Assembly (NCBI GenBank): GCA_951802195.1
Contig: OX637636.1
Coordinates: forward strand, 136,501-200,500
Source: Tausonia pullulans
Taxonomy: Eukaryota; Basidiomycota; Tremellomycetes; Cystofilobasidiales; Mrakiaceae
Reading direction: 5' to 3'
DNA: 64,000 nt
In this document: positions 1-15,582 of the stretch, one piece after another
How positions within the stretch are numbered: the stretch's first letter is position 1
Layout: every line of letters begins with the position of its first letter
Position numbers and translations under genes: made by a program
Notes under the pieces: generated by a model
The model's input: only the letters and a program-made list of their open reading frames with translations
The model's database searches: none
What the model was told of the DNA's origin: nothing

Positions 1-871
1 CTCCCTTACAACGTCCTCGCTCCGCGTCTCCAGCACGACAAGCGCGACCGTTCTCCCAGGTGCGGACGATCTCGTGAGCGCACGGGCGAGCGGGCGGGCG
101 AGATGCTCGTTGTAGATGCAGTCTACAGCTAGGACGAGGTCGAAGCAGGCCTCTTCTTCGTCGGTCGATGAAGCGGGGCGGGGAGGGGGGTGGAGTGACG
201 CCGGTGGAGAGAGCCAATCGTACTCCGTCACGACTACCCGGTCTTCCTCCTTCGGCAGCACGCCATTCCGACGGAGGTTTTGAAGGATCAAAGAGAGGGA
301 AGTAGGGAGGTCCGTCGCCGTCCAGGAGGCGACGAAGGAGTGGAGGGCGATGGGAAGGAGGGCGGTGCCGGAGCCGAGCTCGAGGACACGGGCGGTGCGG
401 AGAGATGGGTTGGAGAGGGAGAGGAGAGGGGGTGAAGGGAACGGGGAGGAGAAGTGAAGGCCTGGGAGAATGTGGGAGAGGAGATGAAGGCTGGAGGAAC
501 GGGAGGGTTAGATATGAAAGGAGGAAGAGCGAGAGCTGCCATAAAACAGACCTGGATCGCCAAAGAACAGAACCCGTCTCCCCTCCGCTGCCCTTGAGTC
601 TCTGCAAGCTCTGGCCCAGTGTGAAGGAGAGTTCGATCTCGTCGGCGCCAGAAACAGCTTTTGTCTTCTTTGTTGCACTCCTGGATCTCCGGGTTGTCGA
701 AGGCGCCCCAGCAGCAGACGGCGTCGACATCAGTGGCCGCCGGACTACGAGCGCAACCTCAACGGTGTCCGAGCGGGCGTCGACCATGCCGAGGTTGCTT
801 TGGTTGAGCGGGAGGTTGGCGAGCGCGAGGGTCGAATAGATGTCAAAGGTCTGCGGTCGACGGTCGCTCAT
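1..871 (-). CDS. Protein-lysine methyltransferase, METTL21/EFM6-like (partial, C-terminus off the left edge)
   Basis: A seven-beta-strand SAM-dependent methyltransferase of the family 16 (Methyltransf_16) group, which methylates lysines on proteins such as eEF1A. Two exons: 871-552 and 490 to beyond 1, with intron 551-491 (donor gtctgt, branch ctaac, acceptor ctccag). The junction restores GSVLWRSSLHLL, the conserved W-x-S motif ahead of the SAM fold. Exon 2 then carries motif I VLELGSGTALLPI, the acidic post-I TATDLP, and FDLVLAVDCIYNE, the D-C-x-Y signature of this family. The first ~75 residues are a variable extension. Start chosen at the ATG at 871, the only one giving the full N-terminus. 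The EFM6 rather than EFM7/METTL21 assignment rests on the CIYNE motif and is inferred. Divergent from the MYST gene. Confidence 0.8.
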   Translation of the reverse strand, partial: MSDRRPQTFDIYSTLALANLPLNQSNLGMVDARSDTVEVALVVRRPLMSTPSAAGAPSTTRRSRSATKKTKAVSGADEIELSFTLGQSLQRLKGSGGETGSVLWRSRSVLWQLSLFLLSYLTLPFLQPSSPLPHSPRPSLLLPVPFTPSPLPLQPISPHRPCPRARLRHRPPSHRPPLLRRLLDGDGPPYFPLFDPSKPPSEWRAAEGGRPGSRDGVRLALSTGVTPPPSPPRFIDRRRRGLLRPRPSCRLHLQRASRPPARPCAHEIVRTWENGRACRAGDAERGRCKG

Positions 872-1381
872 TAGCTCTGGCTGACAGGAGAGAGAGGGAG
901 ACAGACAGCGCGCCCACTTCGTCATCGGCGTCGAGGACTGGGATGCAGTCTGGAGGCAGGTGGAGGATTCCGTTGGGAGGCGAGGGATTGCCCATCTGTG
1001 TGTGTGCGTGTGTGATGGAGTGCTTAACCGAGAGAGACGGCGCCGGAAGAGAGCCGAGCGAGAAGTAGTCTGTCTGGCCAGGAAGAACGAAGGAGAGGAC
1101 CGGGACGGAGAAGTGCGGGCGAGTGAATGTCCGCTGATGGAACAAGGGACTATTCGATGTGAGCCGCTGGGTGTCGGAGGGAGAGAGTGTGGCGAAATCC
1201 AGGAACGAATGCGGGAGACAGCCGTCGCGAGGCAACCGCGGGCGATTGAGCGCGCGACTAACGGGCGGGAGCCTGACCCGCGCCCTCATCGTCGTCCAAC
1301 ACCCACACACCACCCGCGACACCCCTCATCCTCCCATCCACCCACCTTACGCCCTCAGGCACGCGCCAGAAAGCATAGGGC
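872..1381. promoter_or_regulatory. Divergent intergenic region between the methyltransferase and MYST genes
   Basis: 510 bp shared 5' region of two divergent genes. It holds a short GT-rich microsatellite near 995-1014 and purine-rich stretches. The open frames in it have no family resemblance. No clear TATA box was seen. Confidence 0.5.
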
Positions 1382-5564
<4,183 letters not shown>

Positions 5565-6214
5565 TTTTCTGGATCTTCTTGGATCCTTGAGTGACATTTT
5601 AAAAGTTTTAGTCCTGGCTGGGTCATGAAAAAAGAGAAAGAGAGGGAGAAAGAGCTATCGTAAGAGAGGAGCGGATCCGACGTTCTACAGTGAGGTTGGG
5701 GCGTGTCTCGTGACATGTTCGTAAGAGAACGATGAGAGTTCGTGATGGAGGGAAGTCGTGAAAAAGATACGGAGGAAGGACATGATGAAATACGTAGGAA
5801 GCCTCAGGCCCGAATGGACGGCCGAGCGGCTTGTTGGTTGCGAGATGGGCCACGCGCCGGGCGCGATCTATGGATGTGAAGGCAATCGTGTCAACTCAGG
5901 GGGGGAAGGAACAGCAAGGCGGCGGATCAAGTGAGACTCACGCGGCAGCGCCGTTCTGATCGATGGCTTTGTTGCCTGCTCTGGATCTGCAAGGAATCGT
6001 TTCAGCTAGATTCCTGCTCAGTCAGATGTGGGGGAGAACGCTCACTGAGAGGATCCCGAGCTGCCTCGCTCGCTGAAGGCCCGGAGAGTCGGCTGATTGC
6101 CAGCATCAGTCGTCGAGTCACTATTGTCGGTCGGCTGATCGCTCATCTTGCGCCTTCATGAGAGCCACCAGCCTTAGTAAACAGTGTGTACTGACGATGA
6201 AGGAAACTGAGCGC
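5565..6214. other. Convergent intergenic region, no gene seen
   Basis: 650 bp between the 3' ends of the MYST gene (+) and the Ser-rich gene (-). It should contain both 3' UTRs. If the alternative last intron of the Ser-rich gene is used, about 90 bp at 6120-6214 would be coding or intron. Confidence 0.4.
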
Positions 6215-9200
6215 TCACCTAGCCCAACCAAGCGATGACCTCCTCACAGAGCTACTGACCCTCTTCGCCCTCTTACCGCTGATCTTGACAACGTTCTGCT
6301 CCTGTTCCTCGAGGAGGAGGAGAGACACCGGTGGCTGAAACGGACTGATGGGTCCGATAGGTTCCAGGACTGGAGGGGACGTCTCCATGCGTCGGGTGGA
6401 TGGCGGTGGTGGCGGCATGAAGAGCGCAAACCGGCTGCTTGTCGTCGTTGTGGCCGAGGGCTCAACGGGCGAGGCAGCCCGGGCGAACTTGGACTGGAGG
6501 GCCGTGGTTGGCCGAGGCTTGGCGACGACGGCTGGAGCTGGCGCGTGGTAGGGGGAGGCAAAGACCCGGGAGCCAGTGAGGGACGAGGAGCGTCGGATCT
6601 TGAGGGCGGACGATGACGAGGTCGACGGGGGAGGAGGCAGAGGGAAATGTGTCCGCTGTGAAAGCTCAACGAAGGCGGCGACCTGCTTGCTGGACTTGGG
6701 CGGCTGGAACGCTGGGGAAGGGGAAAGGTATTGGTCAGCCGGTCGACAAGCAAGTAGCGAGGAAGCGAGCAAGGAAGAAAGGCTGGGAGAAAGCACATAC
6801 CCTCATGCCCGCTCATCTGATTCCACCCATCGTAGTTCGCCCTACTGTGCCTCAGCTCCGCCCTCGCGGTGACCTCCCACTCCTCCCAGGATCGGATCGC
6901 TTGAAGCCCCTCGAAGCTGCTATCAGTGGCAATGATGGGCTCATGCCGAGCTCTAGTGAGAAAGTCGAACGGCGAGGAGAGACCGATGCTACTGCTGCTG
7001 GCGCTGAAGTCGCCCGAATTCGATGTCGGCGACTGCAGCTGAGACGATGACCGCCGGCGCCAGCTTGACGAGGTAAAGGCGGACACACTGGGCCCGTCAC
7101 CGGCCTTGACGGCCATCGTTGACGGGAGGCCGAACTCCTCCGGGATTGTTGGCTGAACGTGGACAGAGCTGGAGGCGGTCGAGGTCCGCCGGTGGCGATC
7201 GCCAAGCGAGGGACCCGGGCGCTCGGGCATCGGGTGCTGGCGAGCTGAGGACGATGACGCCTCTCCTCCGGAAGAGGAGGAAAACACATCGTCAGCGATG
7301 GCAGAGGGTAGGGTGGTGGCTGACGAGGAAACAAGCGACGCTGGTCGAGGTCGGGAAGTGCGCCGTGGCCTGGATCCGCTCGATAGGAGGGAGCGATTAG
7401 GGAGTGGCGATGATGGCGTCAGCGAGGATGAAGCCACCAGACGAGCCTTGCATATAATCGGGTCCAAGCCGTCGAGAAGGACCTTGCGCTTGGTCTTGGA
7501 GTCGAGCGGCGATGGAGGCGGGGCCTCAGTCGACGGCGCCAGTCTACGCGGGAGGTGGCGGGGCTTGAGAGCTGGGAGCGTGAAGCGCTCAAATGGCAGC
7601 CCGGCCGAGTGAACCAGCTTAAAGTCGAAGGTGTCGTCCGGGTCCTCTCCAGCGCTCGAAATGCTGCTGGAAGTGCTGAGGGGCCGCTGAGACGACGACA
7701 TGGCAATCTTGCGGCCGGGGACTGCGGGGCGACATCGACCACCATCGACATCGGCGCGCTTGAGTGCGAACGTGTCCTCCTTCTCGACGCCGCCGCTGCC
7801 ACCGTCACCGTCTTCCTCCGAGTCGCTGCTGCCGAGGATACCGCTTATGGGCCGGAGAGGTTTGATGGAAAAGCTGCTTGAAGCGAATGACAAGTCCCCT
7901 GCGCCGCCACGGCGGCTGCTAAGACCAAGGAAGAGGTCCGAGGGGGTGGTGGTGCTGGCGGTAGGGCCGCGGCGGGAGGAGACGAAAGGGTCGCCGCTGC
8001 TGTTTCTGAGGTACACAGGCGATTCGTCAAGAAGTGAGTCGAAGGCGTCCTTGTTGAACCCTACCCGCCGCCGAGCGCGGGTTGGGCCGAGGAGCGAATC
8101 GGACTGGAACGACGAGTTTTCGTCATGGGGTTGCGAGGCAGGGCCTGTGGGCGACGCCTGGATCGAAAAGAGGTGGACGGCTTGGTCCGGGGCAAATATT
8201 CTGTCCGAGGCGAAGAGGGAGAGGGGTCGGAAAGGTCAGCGAGATGGATAGTGAGGGAGATAGAGGTTGAGATTAGATATAAATGCTGACCGATCCCCCA
8301 AACCCGGACGAGCCAGTCCCGCCACTCTTCCTCCTCCCAGGGAGCTCGTGTTGCTGTCGACAGAGCTCTGCTGCCTCCTATGGCTCGCCCAGTCCGGGCG
8401 ACCAATTCCTGCGCCGCTCATGCGGCGGGGCTTGTTGAAGAGCGAATTGGGCGGCCCGTGAGATGGAGGCAGGCTAATGCTGGCGACGCTCTGGATCGAG
8501 CTCGTTCGACGATGGTGCTGGTGGGACTTGCGGATAGAGTGGAGCGAGATGGCCGACCGGTTGCTGCTGCTGTCGACGGAGGTGTCGCCTGCGCGGTGGT
8601 GGCGATGGTGTCGAACGATGGCCGACGAGCTGGAGAAGGATGACCCCACGCTGGCGCTGGCGCTGGTGTGGAGCGCGCCGAGGTCAAAGGGGTCATCGAC
8701 ACTGAGCCCGCGGGAGGTGGAGGTAATAGGAAAACCGAGCGAGCTTTGTGTAGCAATGCTGCTCAGGTCGGACCCGCTCCGATAATGCTGGCCGATGACG
8801 GGCAGCGGTGGGGTCGACCGGCGACGACGGGTGGCAATAGCAGACGACCTCTGTTGACGCTCCCACTGCTTGATGCTGTCAACTGAGACAGTGGATATCC
8901 GCCGAGCTTCGAACACCGAGGTGCAACCCTTGTTGTCATCTTCGTCCGCATCGAGCAGCGAGGACTGGCGATGCACGTGAGTGGCCTCTGGGAACGATGT
9001 CAAGCTCAGGGCGCCGGGCGTCGGAGCACGAAAGACGACCGCAGATTGAGGAGGACCACCATTGACGGCATTGATGGGCGCCGTGCGAGACCAAGGGGAG
9101 GGGGACCCAAACTGGAAGTTTTGGTTAAGGACGCCCGGGGTCGATGGGCTCGAGTTTGAGACTGGCGACCTCCTCTGTTGGTCTTCAAGAGCGCCCAGCC

Positions 9201-10771
9201 GCTGCTGCTGCTCAACGAAGCTCGCTCGGATGCCCCCACCCGAGGTGAGTCGACCGATCTCGGCAGCGAAGTCGAACTCCCATGAGTCGCGGAAGGCGCT
9301 ACTGTATCGGTCGACCTCGGTCCGGCAGGTCGCAGTATCTGCGTTCGAGGAACTCGAAAGGACGCTAGAGGTCGGGCGGGTTTGGAAAGGGACGTGAAGG
9401 GTGGATGGATAAAGAGGAAAGGGGCCGGGAGGATGCGCCGTCGAGGGCTTGAGGGTGTCAGTGGTGATGTGATAGCGAGTCATGATGGGCGGGGGAGACT
9501 TGATGGTCGGGGACGAGCTATGAATCGCCGTCGTTTGCGACGAGTAGGAGACGTCGAGCCGATCAACGAGGTTCTTGAGCGATCGATTGGCATGCTTGAT
9601 GAGGGATCGGGAGGCGAGCGGGTGATGATCTACGAGGATTGCGGGCTCTCCTTCAGCAACGACTTGACAGGAAGAAACTTGAACGATCTCGACGCAACGC
9701 ACCATCATACCACTGTTCGGCTGCCTCCAGTGACTCGGCCACATTCAGCTCCTCCCCCCTGCGGCGTCCGTCACCCCTCTTAGCTGAAGGAAACGCAACC
9801 ACGTCCGTCCTCCTCCTCACCACCGTAGTGTCCGGCCCTTGATTCCTTACCATCTCCGGCCCCCCCGCAGCGCTCATCTCCGGCTGAGGCACGACGGCCG
9901 TGCGACGCTCGTAGATCGGAAGCGGGAAGACGTTGCTGAGCGCGGGGCGTCGAAGGTTCGGGCCTGTTGGCTTCTTGGTGGTTGTGGTAGTGGGAATAGC
10001 TTCTGAAAGCGGAGCGCTCGAGGTGGACAGATGAGAAGGACGGGGCTTGCGGCCGTCTTGGTTCCTTGAGGGGGAGTTAGGGGAGGGACGGAGCCGCGAG
10101 GGAGGAGAGATGATGGGCGAGAGGGTAGAGCTGGCGCGGGGGCGATCTGTACGAGAATGTGAGATCAGCAAAGTTAGGAGAAGGGTGGGACGAGCAGGAA
10201 GACCGACCTGTCCGTCTCCGTCCGTCGAACCTAGTACTGCTGCCCCGATCCAGCGAGACAGCTGCCTCCCTTGTAGCACCTCCCAAGCCGACGGTATTAT
10301 TTCCACCGCTTATTGTGAGTCCAAGCCAGATCCCAGCACGGCCGAGGCTCCGCTTGAGGACGTCTGAGATCTGCCGCTGATGCTTGGTTGATGCGGATGT
10401 CGTGTCGGTCCTGATCGACGTAGCAATCGAGGAGCGAGGGGGTCCTGCAGTATCAGAGGATCTGCATAACGAGATACTTCAGCGCACGAATGAGACGCAG
10501 ACAAATGCGCGCGCCTGACAGACAGAACCCACCTCCTCGTATCCTGGCTTGCCAGACTCCCTCCTCCAAACAGCGCCCGGAGACCTCCGCCTCTCTTTGA
10601 TTTAGCCGACGCACCTCCACTAAGATTGCTGCTGGAGCCCTTGGGCCATCGAGTGGTAGCGGCAGAAGGAGCAGTCGACGAGATGGGGTCAGGGCCACTG
10701 GCGCTGGCGCGTGAGGTGGAAGCAGGCGCCGAGGAGGACGACGCCCTGGGCGGAGGAAAAGAGCCGAGCAT
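6215..10771 (-). CDS. Large Ser-rich protein of unknown function
   Basis: I do not recognise a family. Six exons read 10771-10533, 10461-10208, 10146-9703, 9650-8291, 8200-6801, 6711-6215, with introns of 52-90 nt, giving 1397 aa in one continuous frame. The protein is rich in Ser, Pro and Arg, with His clusters (HHRHHR) and repeated RRxSS-type basic-Ser sites that look like kinase targets. The most structured-looking part is near residues 1220-1280 (SWEEWEVTARAELRHS and VAAFVELSQRTHFP). The start at 10771 (MLGSFPPP) is preferred. An in-frame ATG upstream at 10891 would add a pyrimidine-rich stretch reading as a hydrophobic segment, which more likely is 5' UTR. At the 3' end, a donor gtgagc overlaps the stop at 6215-6217; if used with the acceptor actaag the protein would gain about 17 residues. 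Disordered scaffold or regulator is a guess only. Confidence 0.6.
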
Positions 10772-11837
10772 GGAGGGAGATGTGAGGATTAAGAAGAGAA
10801 GGAAAAAGAAGGAAACCCGTAAAATGTCGTGATGAGAGGCGTAGCTGAGTCGTGAGAGTGAGGTCGTCGAGTGGAACAGGCGTGAGAACAATGCGTGAGA
10901 GAGAGCTCAGCGTCGAAAGGGATCGTTAAGATTTCGTGTGCGTGATTGTCCACGCGGGTAAGAAGGAGGAGAGAAAAATAAAGGGAGGAGGAGAGGAACA
11001 ATCAACTGGAGGACGGGCGTCCTCTTTCTCTCGCTCGCTCGCTCGCCAGGAAGAAGGTGACGGTTGGCAGGAGAGAGCAACAAACGAGGGCGAGAGGGGA
11101 TCTGTAAAGACAAGGTCGCGTTTGCGTCGGACAACACACACGTACGCAAGTCGAGCGTGAAACTCCGCCACTCCATCAGGGGCAGACAGAGTTCGCAAGG
11201 AGGGCAATATGGGCGGAGCTCGGTCGCGGGAGCGAGGGTCAAAGGGGGAGAGGCGGGAGTGAAAAAGAGGAAGATCCGAGCCGTCGATTAGCCTCGTACA
11301 TAGTTCTGCCTCAAACGAGCGCCAGCCCGCACATATGTCGTGCAACGCGGAAGGAGAGACAGGCTATGTCAGCCTGAACGTGGTCTCGATGAGACTGAGA
11401 GAGAAGGGTCAACTTGCGTGCACTGCACGCCTGGTCGGCAGGAGGAGAAACATCGTAGAGAATGAATCGAGCGGTGGCGTGGCAATGGACGACTACTCTT
11501 TGGCGGGTGGGAGGTGGGCGCGCTCTCAAGATGAGAGGTTGGGCAAGGAAGAGAGAGCGAGAAGCGGGTGAGAGCAAAACCAGGAAACGACGAGGGAAAG
11601 AACTAGTTAGGTGTCGCTGGGAGGGAGGAGAAATGGTCTGGAGATTGAGACCCTGGGTGAGAAGGAGGAAAGAAGGAAGGGGGGAGAGAAGCAGATGCGA
11701 AGGAGAGCTTGAGTTGGAGAGAGAGAACTAGCAAAAAGGACAGAGAGTGAATTTGTGTGGGTGTGGGTGTGTTGCGGTCAGTGAGAAGAGAGAGACAGAG
11801 AGAAGGGGAGACCAAGAGAAGGGGAAAAGCAGCGAGC
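10772..11837. other. Intergenic region upstream of the Ser-rich gene and downstream of SPG1
   Basis: About 1.07 kb, strongly purine-rich on the + strand (pyrimidine-rich on the strand of both flanking - genes). It holds the promoter and 5' UTR of the Ser-rich gene and the 3' UTR of SPG1. The pyrimidine-rich tracts produce spurious Ser/Leu-rich frames. No coding homology seen. Confidence 0.4.
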
Positions 11838-13378
11838 TCAAACGTCCACGTAGAGCAATATCGGCTCCCCGACGCCCTCAATTTCTGGAATAACGCATTT
11901 GAGGTCGAATGCCTTGGCGAGGACAATCTTGAAGATCTTCTGGACGTTGATCGAGTGCAGTGTCGAGCAGAAGATGAGCGGGGCGTGCATAGCCTTAGAG
12001 AAGCGCTTTGCCTTGGGGAGCAGCGAGTGTGTCCTCAGTCAGCGCGCGAGGGAAGAAGCCGGTTCTCGTAGTGGCAGACGCACCTGCTTAGTGATCTCCT
12101 CTTGCTCATCGCGCGCGAACGTGGCAAACGTGTCGTATTTCGTTCCGATCTTAGAGAGGGAGGTCTAATCAGCAGGAGAGATGGAGCAGGAGTGCGTATA
12201 TACAGTTCAGCTCACCAACACCGGGATCGCCGTCTGCAACAAAAACAAACGAACAAACAGCAGACCGTCAGCCTTGTCTTTCATCATTCTGAATGCTGAA
12301 CAATGACCCACATTGTTGAACCCTCTGCTCTGCCGGAACCACTCCTTGACAGAGTTGAGTGTGCTCTTCCGCGTGAGGTCGAACATGAAGAGGATGGCAA
12401 TCGCGTCGTTGCAGACTAGGGGAAGCATCGACACGAACTCCCGCTGGCCTGAAGGAGGAACTCGTGTCAGGTGGGTCGGACGAGAGAGGGAGGTAGAGAG
12501 ATGAATGCAGGTCGCACCTCCGAGATCCCAGATCTGCAAAGAAATGAAGGGGCCATGGTCAGTTGCAGTTTCAATAGAGCCCCGAAGGAAAAAAAAAAAA
12601 ACGAACGGAGAACGTGATCTCGGTGTTCCGGATGGAGATCGTCTTCTCCATGAAGTTGACGCCTTGGGGGGCGAGGGAGTGGAGAGGGGAGAGGGGAGCG
12701 ACGCGTCAGTGGTCCAGGCTCACCATGACGAACGAGCGAGCGAGCAAATGGGCCAAGGGATGAAGTAAGTGTCTTTCACCTAGCGTCTGGATGTAGTCCT
12801 CACTACGTGCAGGCGTACGATCAGCGATGAGAAAGCGCCCAAATAAGCGAGCCTCGACACGACCTCCACTCACTCGAACGAGCCCTCGACGTATTTGACC
12901 ATAAGCGATGTCTTGCCGATTTGGGAGTCACCGACCATGCCAACCTTGATGACAACGCTAGAGGGAGATACTGAGTCAGCTTCGGTAGGCGGAAGCGAAG
13001 AGAGAGTTCGGCGGTCTTGGTCGGACGCGACGACGTTGCTCGCAAGCGAGCGAAGACCTAGACACCTGGTTTCAGCCGCCACAAGACGACTCGAGCATTG
13101 CACTCTCCTCTGGCAGACAACTCGGGATCGCCCCAACCTGAGTTGGTCGACGGCACCTCTACTGTCTATCGCGCAAGCGCGACGGTCGACGACCCGACGC
13201 GGCTCGAGCCCGCCCTCCCTTCCACCCTCCTAATATCATCCCCTGCCCAACTCCCTGCCCTCGTATCCGATAACAAGGAGACCCACCTGTTCTTCTCTCC
13301 ATCAACCCCGACGCCATCCTCGCTCCGACGCTGCTTGGTGGCTCCTCCGGAGCTGGAGGAAGATGCGCCTTCGCTCAT
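11838..13378 (-). CDS. SPG1: Septation GTPase Spg1/Tem1
   Basis: Ras-like GTPase that switches on the septation initiation / mitotic exit network at the spindle pole body. Nine exons: 13378-13287, 12957-12874, 12802-12780, 12662-12607, 12533-12518, 12448-12312, 12233-12216, 12149-12084, 12011-11838 (221 aa). Seen: P-loop GDSQIGKTS (residues 40-48), EDYIQTLGVNF switch region, IWDLGGQREF with the DxxG motif, nucleotide-base motif GTKYD, and the family C-terminus with EIEGVGEP. There is no CAAX lipidation box, as usual for this family. The first 31 residues are a Ser-rich extension. Three exons are only 16, 18 and 23 nt, all in frame and all carrying conserved residues. Intron 1 is 329 nt, so a missed small exon there cannot be excluded. 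Confidence 0.93.
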
Positions 13379-14403
13379 TGCCTTGCTGTTTCGTTGTTGT
13401 CGTGCGTCGTGAAAGGGGGAAGGAAGGCGCTCCGGGGGGATGCGAGCACTACGAAGCGTCGGACAATGGGCGTTCGGTTTGTTTGAGCCGGAGAAAGGCG
13501 ATCACGACAAGGAGGAAAGACGACGCGGAAGCGGGTACGTGTATGGGGGAGGGATACGGGAGGTGAGGGGCGGAGCGAGGTGGGACGGATGTCTGTCAGT
13601 AGGGTGCGAGATTGAATAGACGCGACTCCCTCTTTCTTCGTTGGTTCGAGAAACCCACCCAGAGGGATGTCGAGCGAGGTAGGAGAAGTTCGTCGTCCAG
13701 CGAGGCGAGGCGAGAGCGGGGTCGAACGGCGGAGGGCGACGAGACGAGCCTAAACGAGGCTCAAGCTAGAGCGCGTGAGGGCGAAGGAGAGTGCAGCGAT
13801 CCGAAGAAAGAGGCTGGGCGGGGGGAGAGGAGAATGTGGTGTACCAAGCAGGGACTGGGCGCGTGGGTCGGCTGCTGATGACGGAGGATGGGTGTGTGGA
13901 TGATGGTCAAGGGTCACAAGAGGCCAGTTGTGGCTTCGCACGAGGCCCGCTTGCTCGAAACCAACCACGGACCTTTGACGCCGACCTGGCTGTCTCGAGT
14001 TGGACTCAGTCATCCCCGCGTTGGTTGGATGTATCAAGTGAGAGGAGATGTTCCTCGAGTCTGACGCGTGTCGAGCATGCACATAGATCCCGCTCGCATC
14101 GCATCGCAGCCAGCAACTCTGCAGCTCGCGTGTCGACCTCCCCCCCCCTGGCGCGTCGTCGACGAAAGCAGCCGCGCGCCACACCGCCATCTCAAGACGC
14201 CTGGACTCGGTCGTCCTCAGCGCCCTCGCATCGCACCTCAAGCATTCGTCAGACCAAATCAGAACCAGGTTCCATCCCTTGTAGATCGCCAGTGCGTTTC
14301 CAGTCCATCTGCGCTTGCGTGCCATCTGGCCCCCCCCCCCCCCCCCCCCCGACTCTCTTGACGCGATTCGCCTCGCACCCTGCCCACCTCGAAGAAGCAG
14401 ACT
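13379..14403. other. Intergenic region between SPG1 and DSS4 with a poly-C run
   Basis: About 1 kb holding the SPG1 promoter and the 3' end of the Mss4-like gene. A 21-C homopolymer lies at 14330-14350. No convincing gene. The phrase GGTTCGAG near 13643 resembles a tRNA B box but has no A box or acceptor stem. Confidence 0.4.
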
Positions 14404-15112
14404 TCATGCTGCATATCTGACTCTCTCCACCCCAACCCACGCCTCCTGGCTCCCCTCCACAGACCACCCGAGCGGCCCCATATCGCAATCCGCGCAGATG
14501 AGGAACTTGGTTGCCTTCTCTTCGCCTTCCCGTCGTTGGACGTTGCGCGAGAAGCCGACATTCTCAAAGGTCATGGGACTCCCGAGGACTTTCCAGTAGG
14601 GCTGGGTGGCCGGAGAGGAAGAGGTGGGGGTAGAGGTGGGGACGGGGAGGAAAGGGCCGGCGGTGTCATACTGCGTGCATGGGAGTGTGGGCAGGGTTCA
14701 ACGAGGAGCGAGCGCACGCGACGTTCAAAGAACGGCCGTTTGGAGATGAAAGGAAGGGACACAAGAAGAGAATTCGATGAGTGTAAGCGTTATGGGCCCT
14801 TAACAGCCCAAGACAGGCTGGCGGCTGTTGCGGATGAATATGCGCGAGAAAAGAAGCGGTACTTACGACATTCCGCTCGCCTTCAGCGAGCGTTGCGTCC
14901 CCCGCCCTCAAGATGAGACAGCCGCACCCGTCACGAGGGCAGTACAGGTGCGAGGCGTTCCGGCCGTCCGGACGAGTGAGGGCGGCCACCTGGTCGCTGG
15001 AGTCCGAAGGGTAGACGCGCGAGGCTGGCCGAGGCTTGGAGGAAGAGGCGGAGAGGAGAGAGGCGAGGACGTCCTGGGGAATCTGGGGGGTTGAGCAGGA
15101 GGATGCCATCAT
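14404..15112 (-). CDS. DSS4: Mss4/Dss4-like Rab-binding zinc protein
   Basis: Member of the Mss4 (RABIF) fold, which binds nucleotide-free Rab GTPases such as Sec4 as a weak exchange factor or chaperone in exocytosis. Two exons, 15112-14867 and 14670-14404 (170 aa), with a 196-nt intron (gtaagt ... cacgcag). The C-terminal half is diagnostic: YWKVLGSPMTFENVGFSR, then the zinc knuckle ICADCDMGPLGW, then ERVRYAA. The first zinc knuckle in exon 1 reads YCPRDGCGC, wider than the usual CxxC. Two adjacent ATG codons (15112 and 15109) can start the protein. The 5' flank has a tandem (gacgttcga)3 at about 15155-15181. Confidence 0.85.
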
Positions 15113-15582
15113 GAGGGGGGTGGTGGGGTGGTGATAAGAGGTCAAGAGGTCAACGCGTTCGAGACGTTCGAGACGTTCGAGAGGAGCATGAGACGACGCG
15201 AGAGGGGGGGTCCGAGCGCAACCCCGAAGCGAGACGAACAGCAGGAGCGTCGTCTTCCGTCGACGATCAACCATCACGACCACCCGACACAGCCAACACC
15301 TTGCTCGGGACTTGCTTTCCTTCTTCTCGTCCCCGACTCGCCTCCTTCGCGCGGGGGAAACCGGCCGGCCGCTCTCCATTCTGTGCCAGCAGGTTCGCGC
15401 TTCTTCTGTCTCCTCTCGCGTCTTCGACTCTGTCCTGTACGCGTCGTTCCTCTCGAACCCGGACTACATATTAGAGGCACGTGTGCTCAAAGATGCTGAA
15501 GCTCTTCTCCCTCCTTTTGGCCCACAGAAACTGCCTCCCCAATCCAACGACTAGTCCCCTCCCCTCCTTTCTCCCCCACCCG
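15113..15582. promoter_or_regulatory. Divergent region between DSS4 and the mitochondrial-type gene
   Basis: About 470 bp with a small decamer-like repeat (15155-15181) and a pyrimidine-rich 5' leader for the + strand gene. An in-frame upstream ATG at 15493 could extend the next gene by 30 residues. Confidence 0.4.

Noticed and set aside
843-1322. 159-residue - strand frame upstream of the methyltransferase
   Set aside because: Lies in the divergent promoter, has low complexity and does not join the conserved exon in a better way than the ATG at 871.
13630-13665. tRNA-like B-box phrase (ggttcgag)
   Set aside because: No A box, acceptor stem or anticodon arm in the right spacing.
15312-15554. 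80-residue + frame that looks like a mitochondrial presequence
   Set aside because: Its apparent first codon is TTG, not ATG, and no splice from it enters the frame of the downstream gene.
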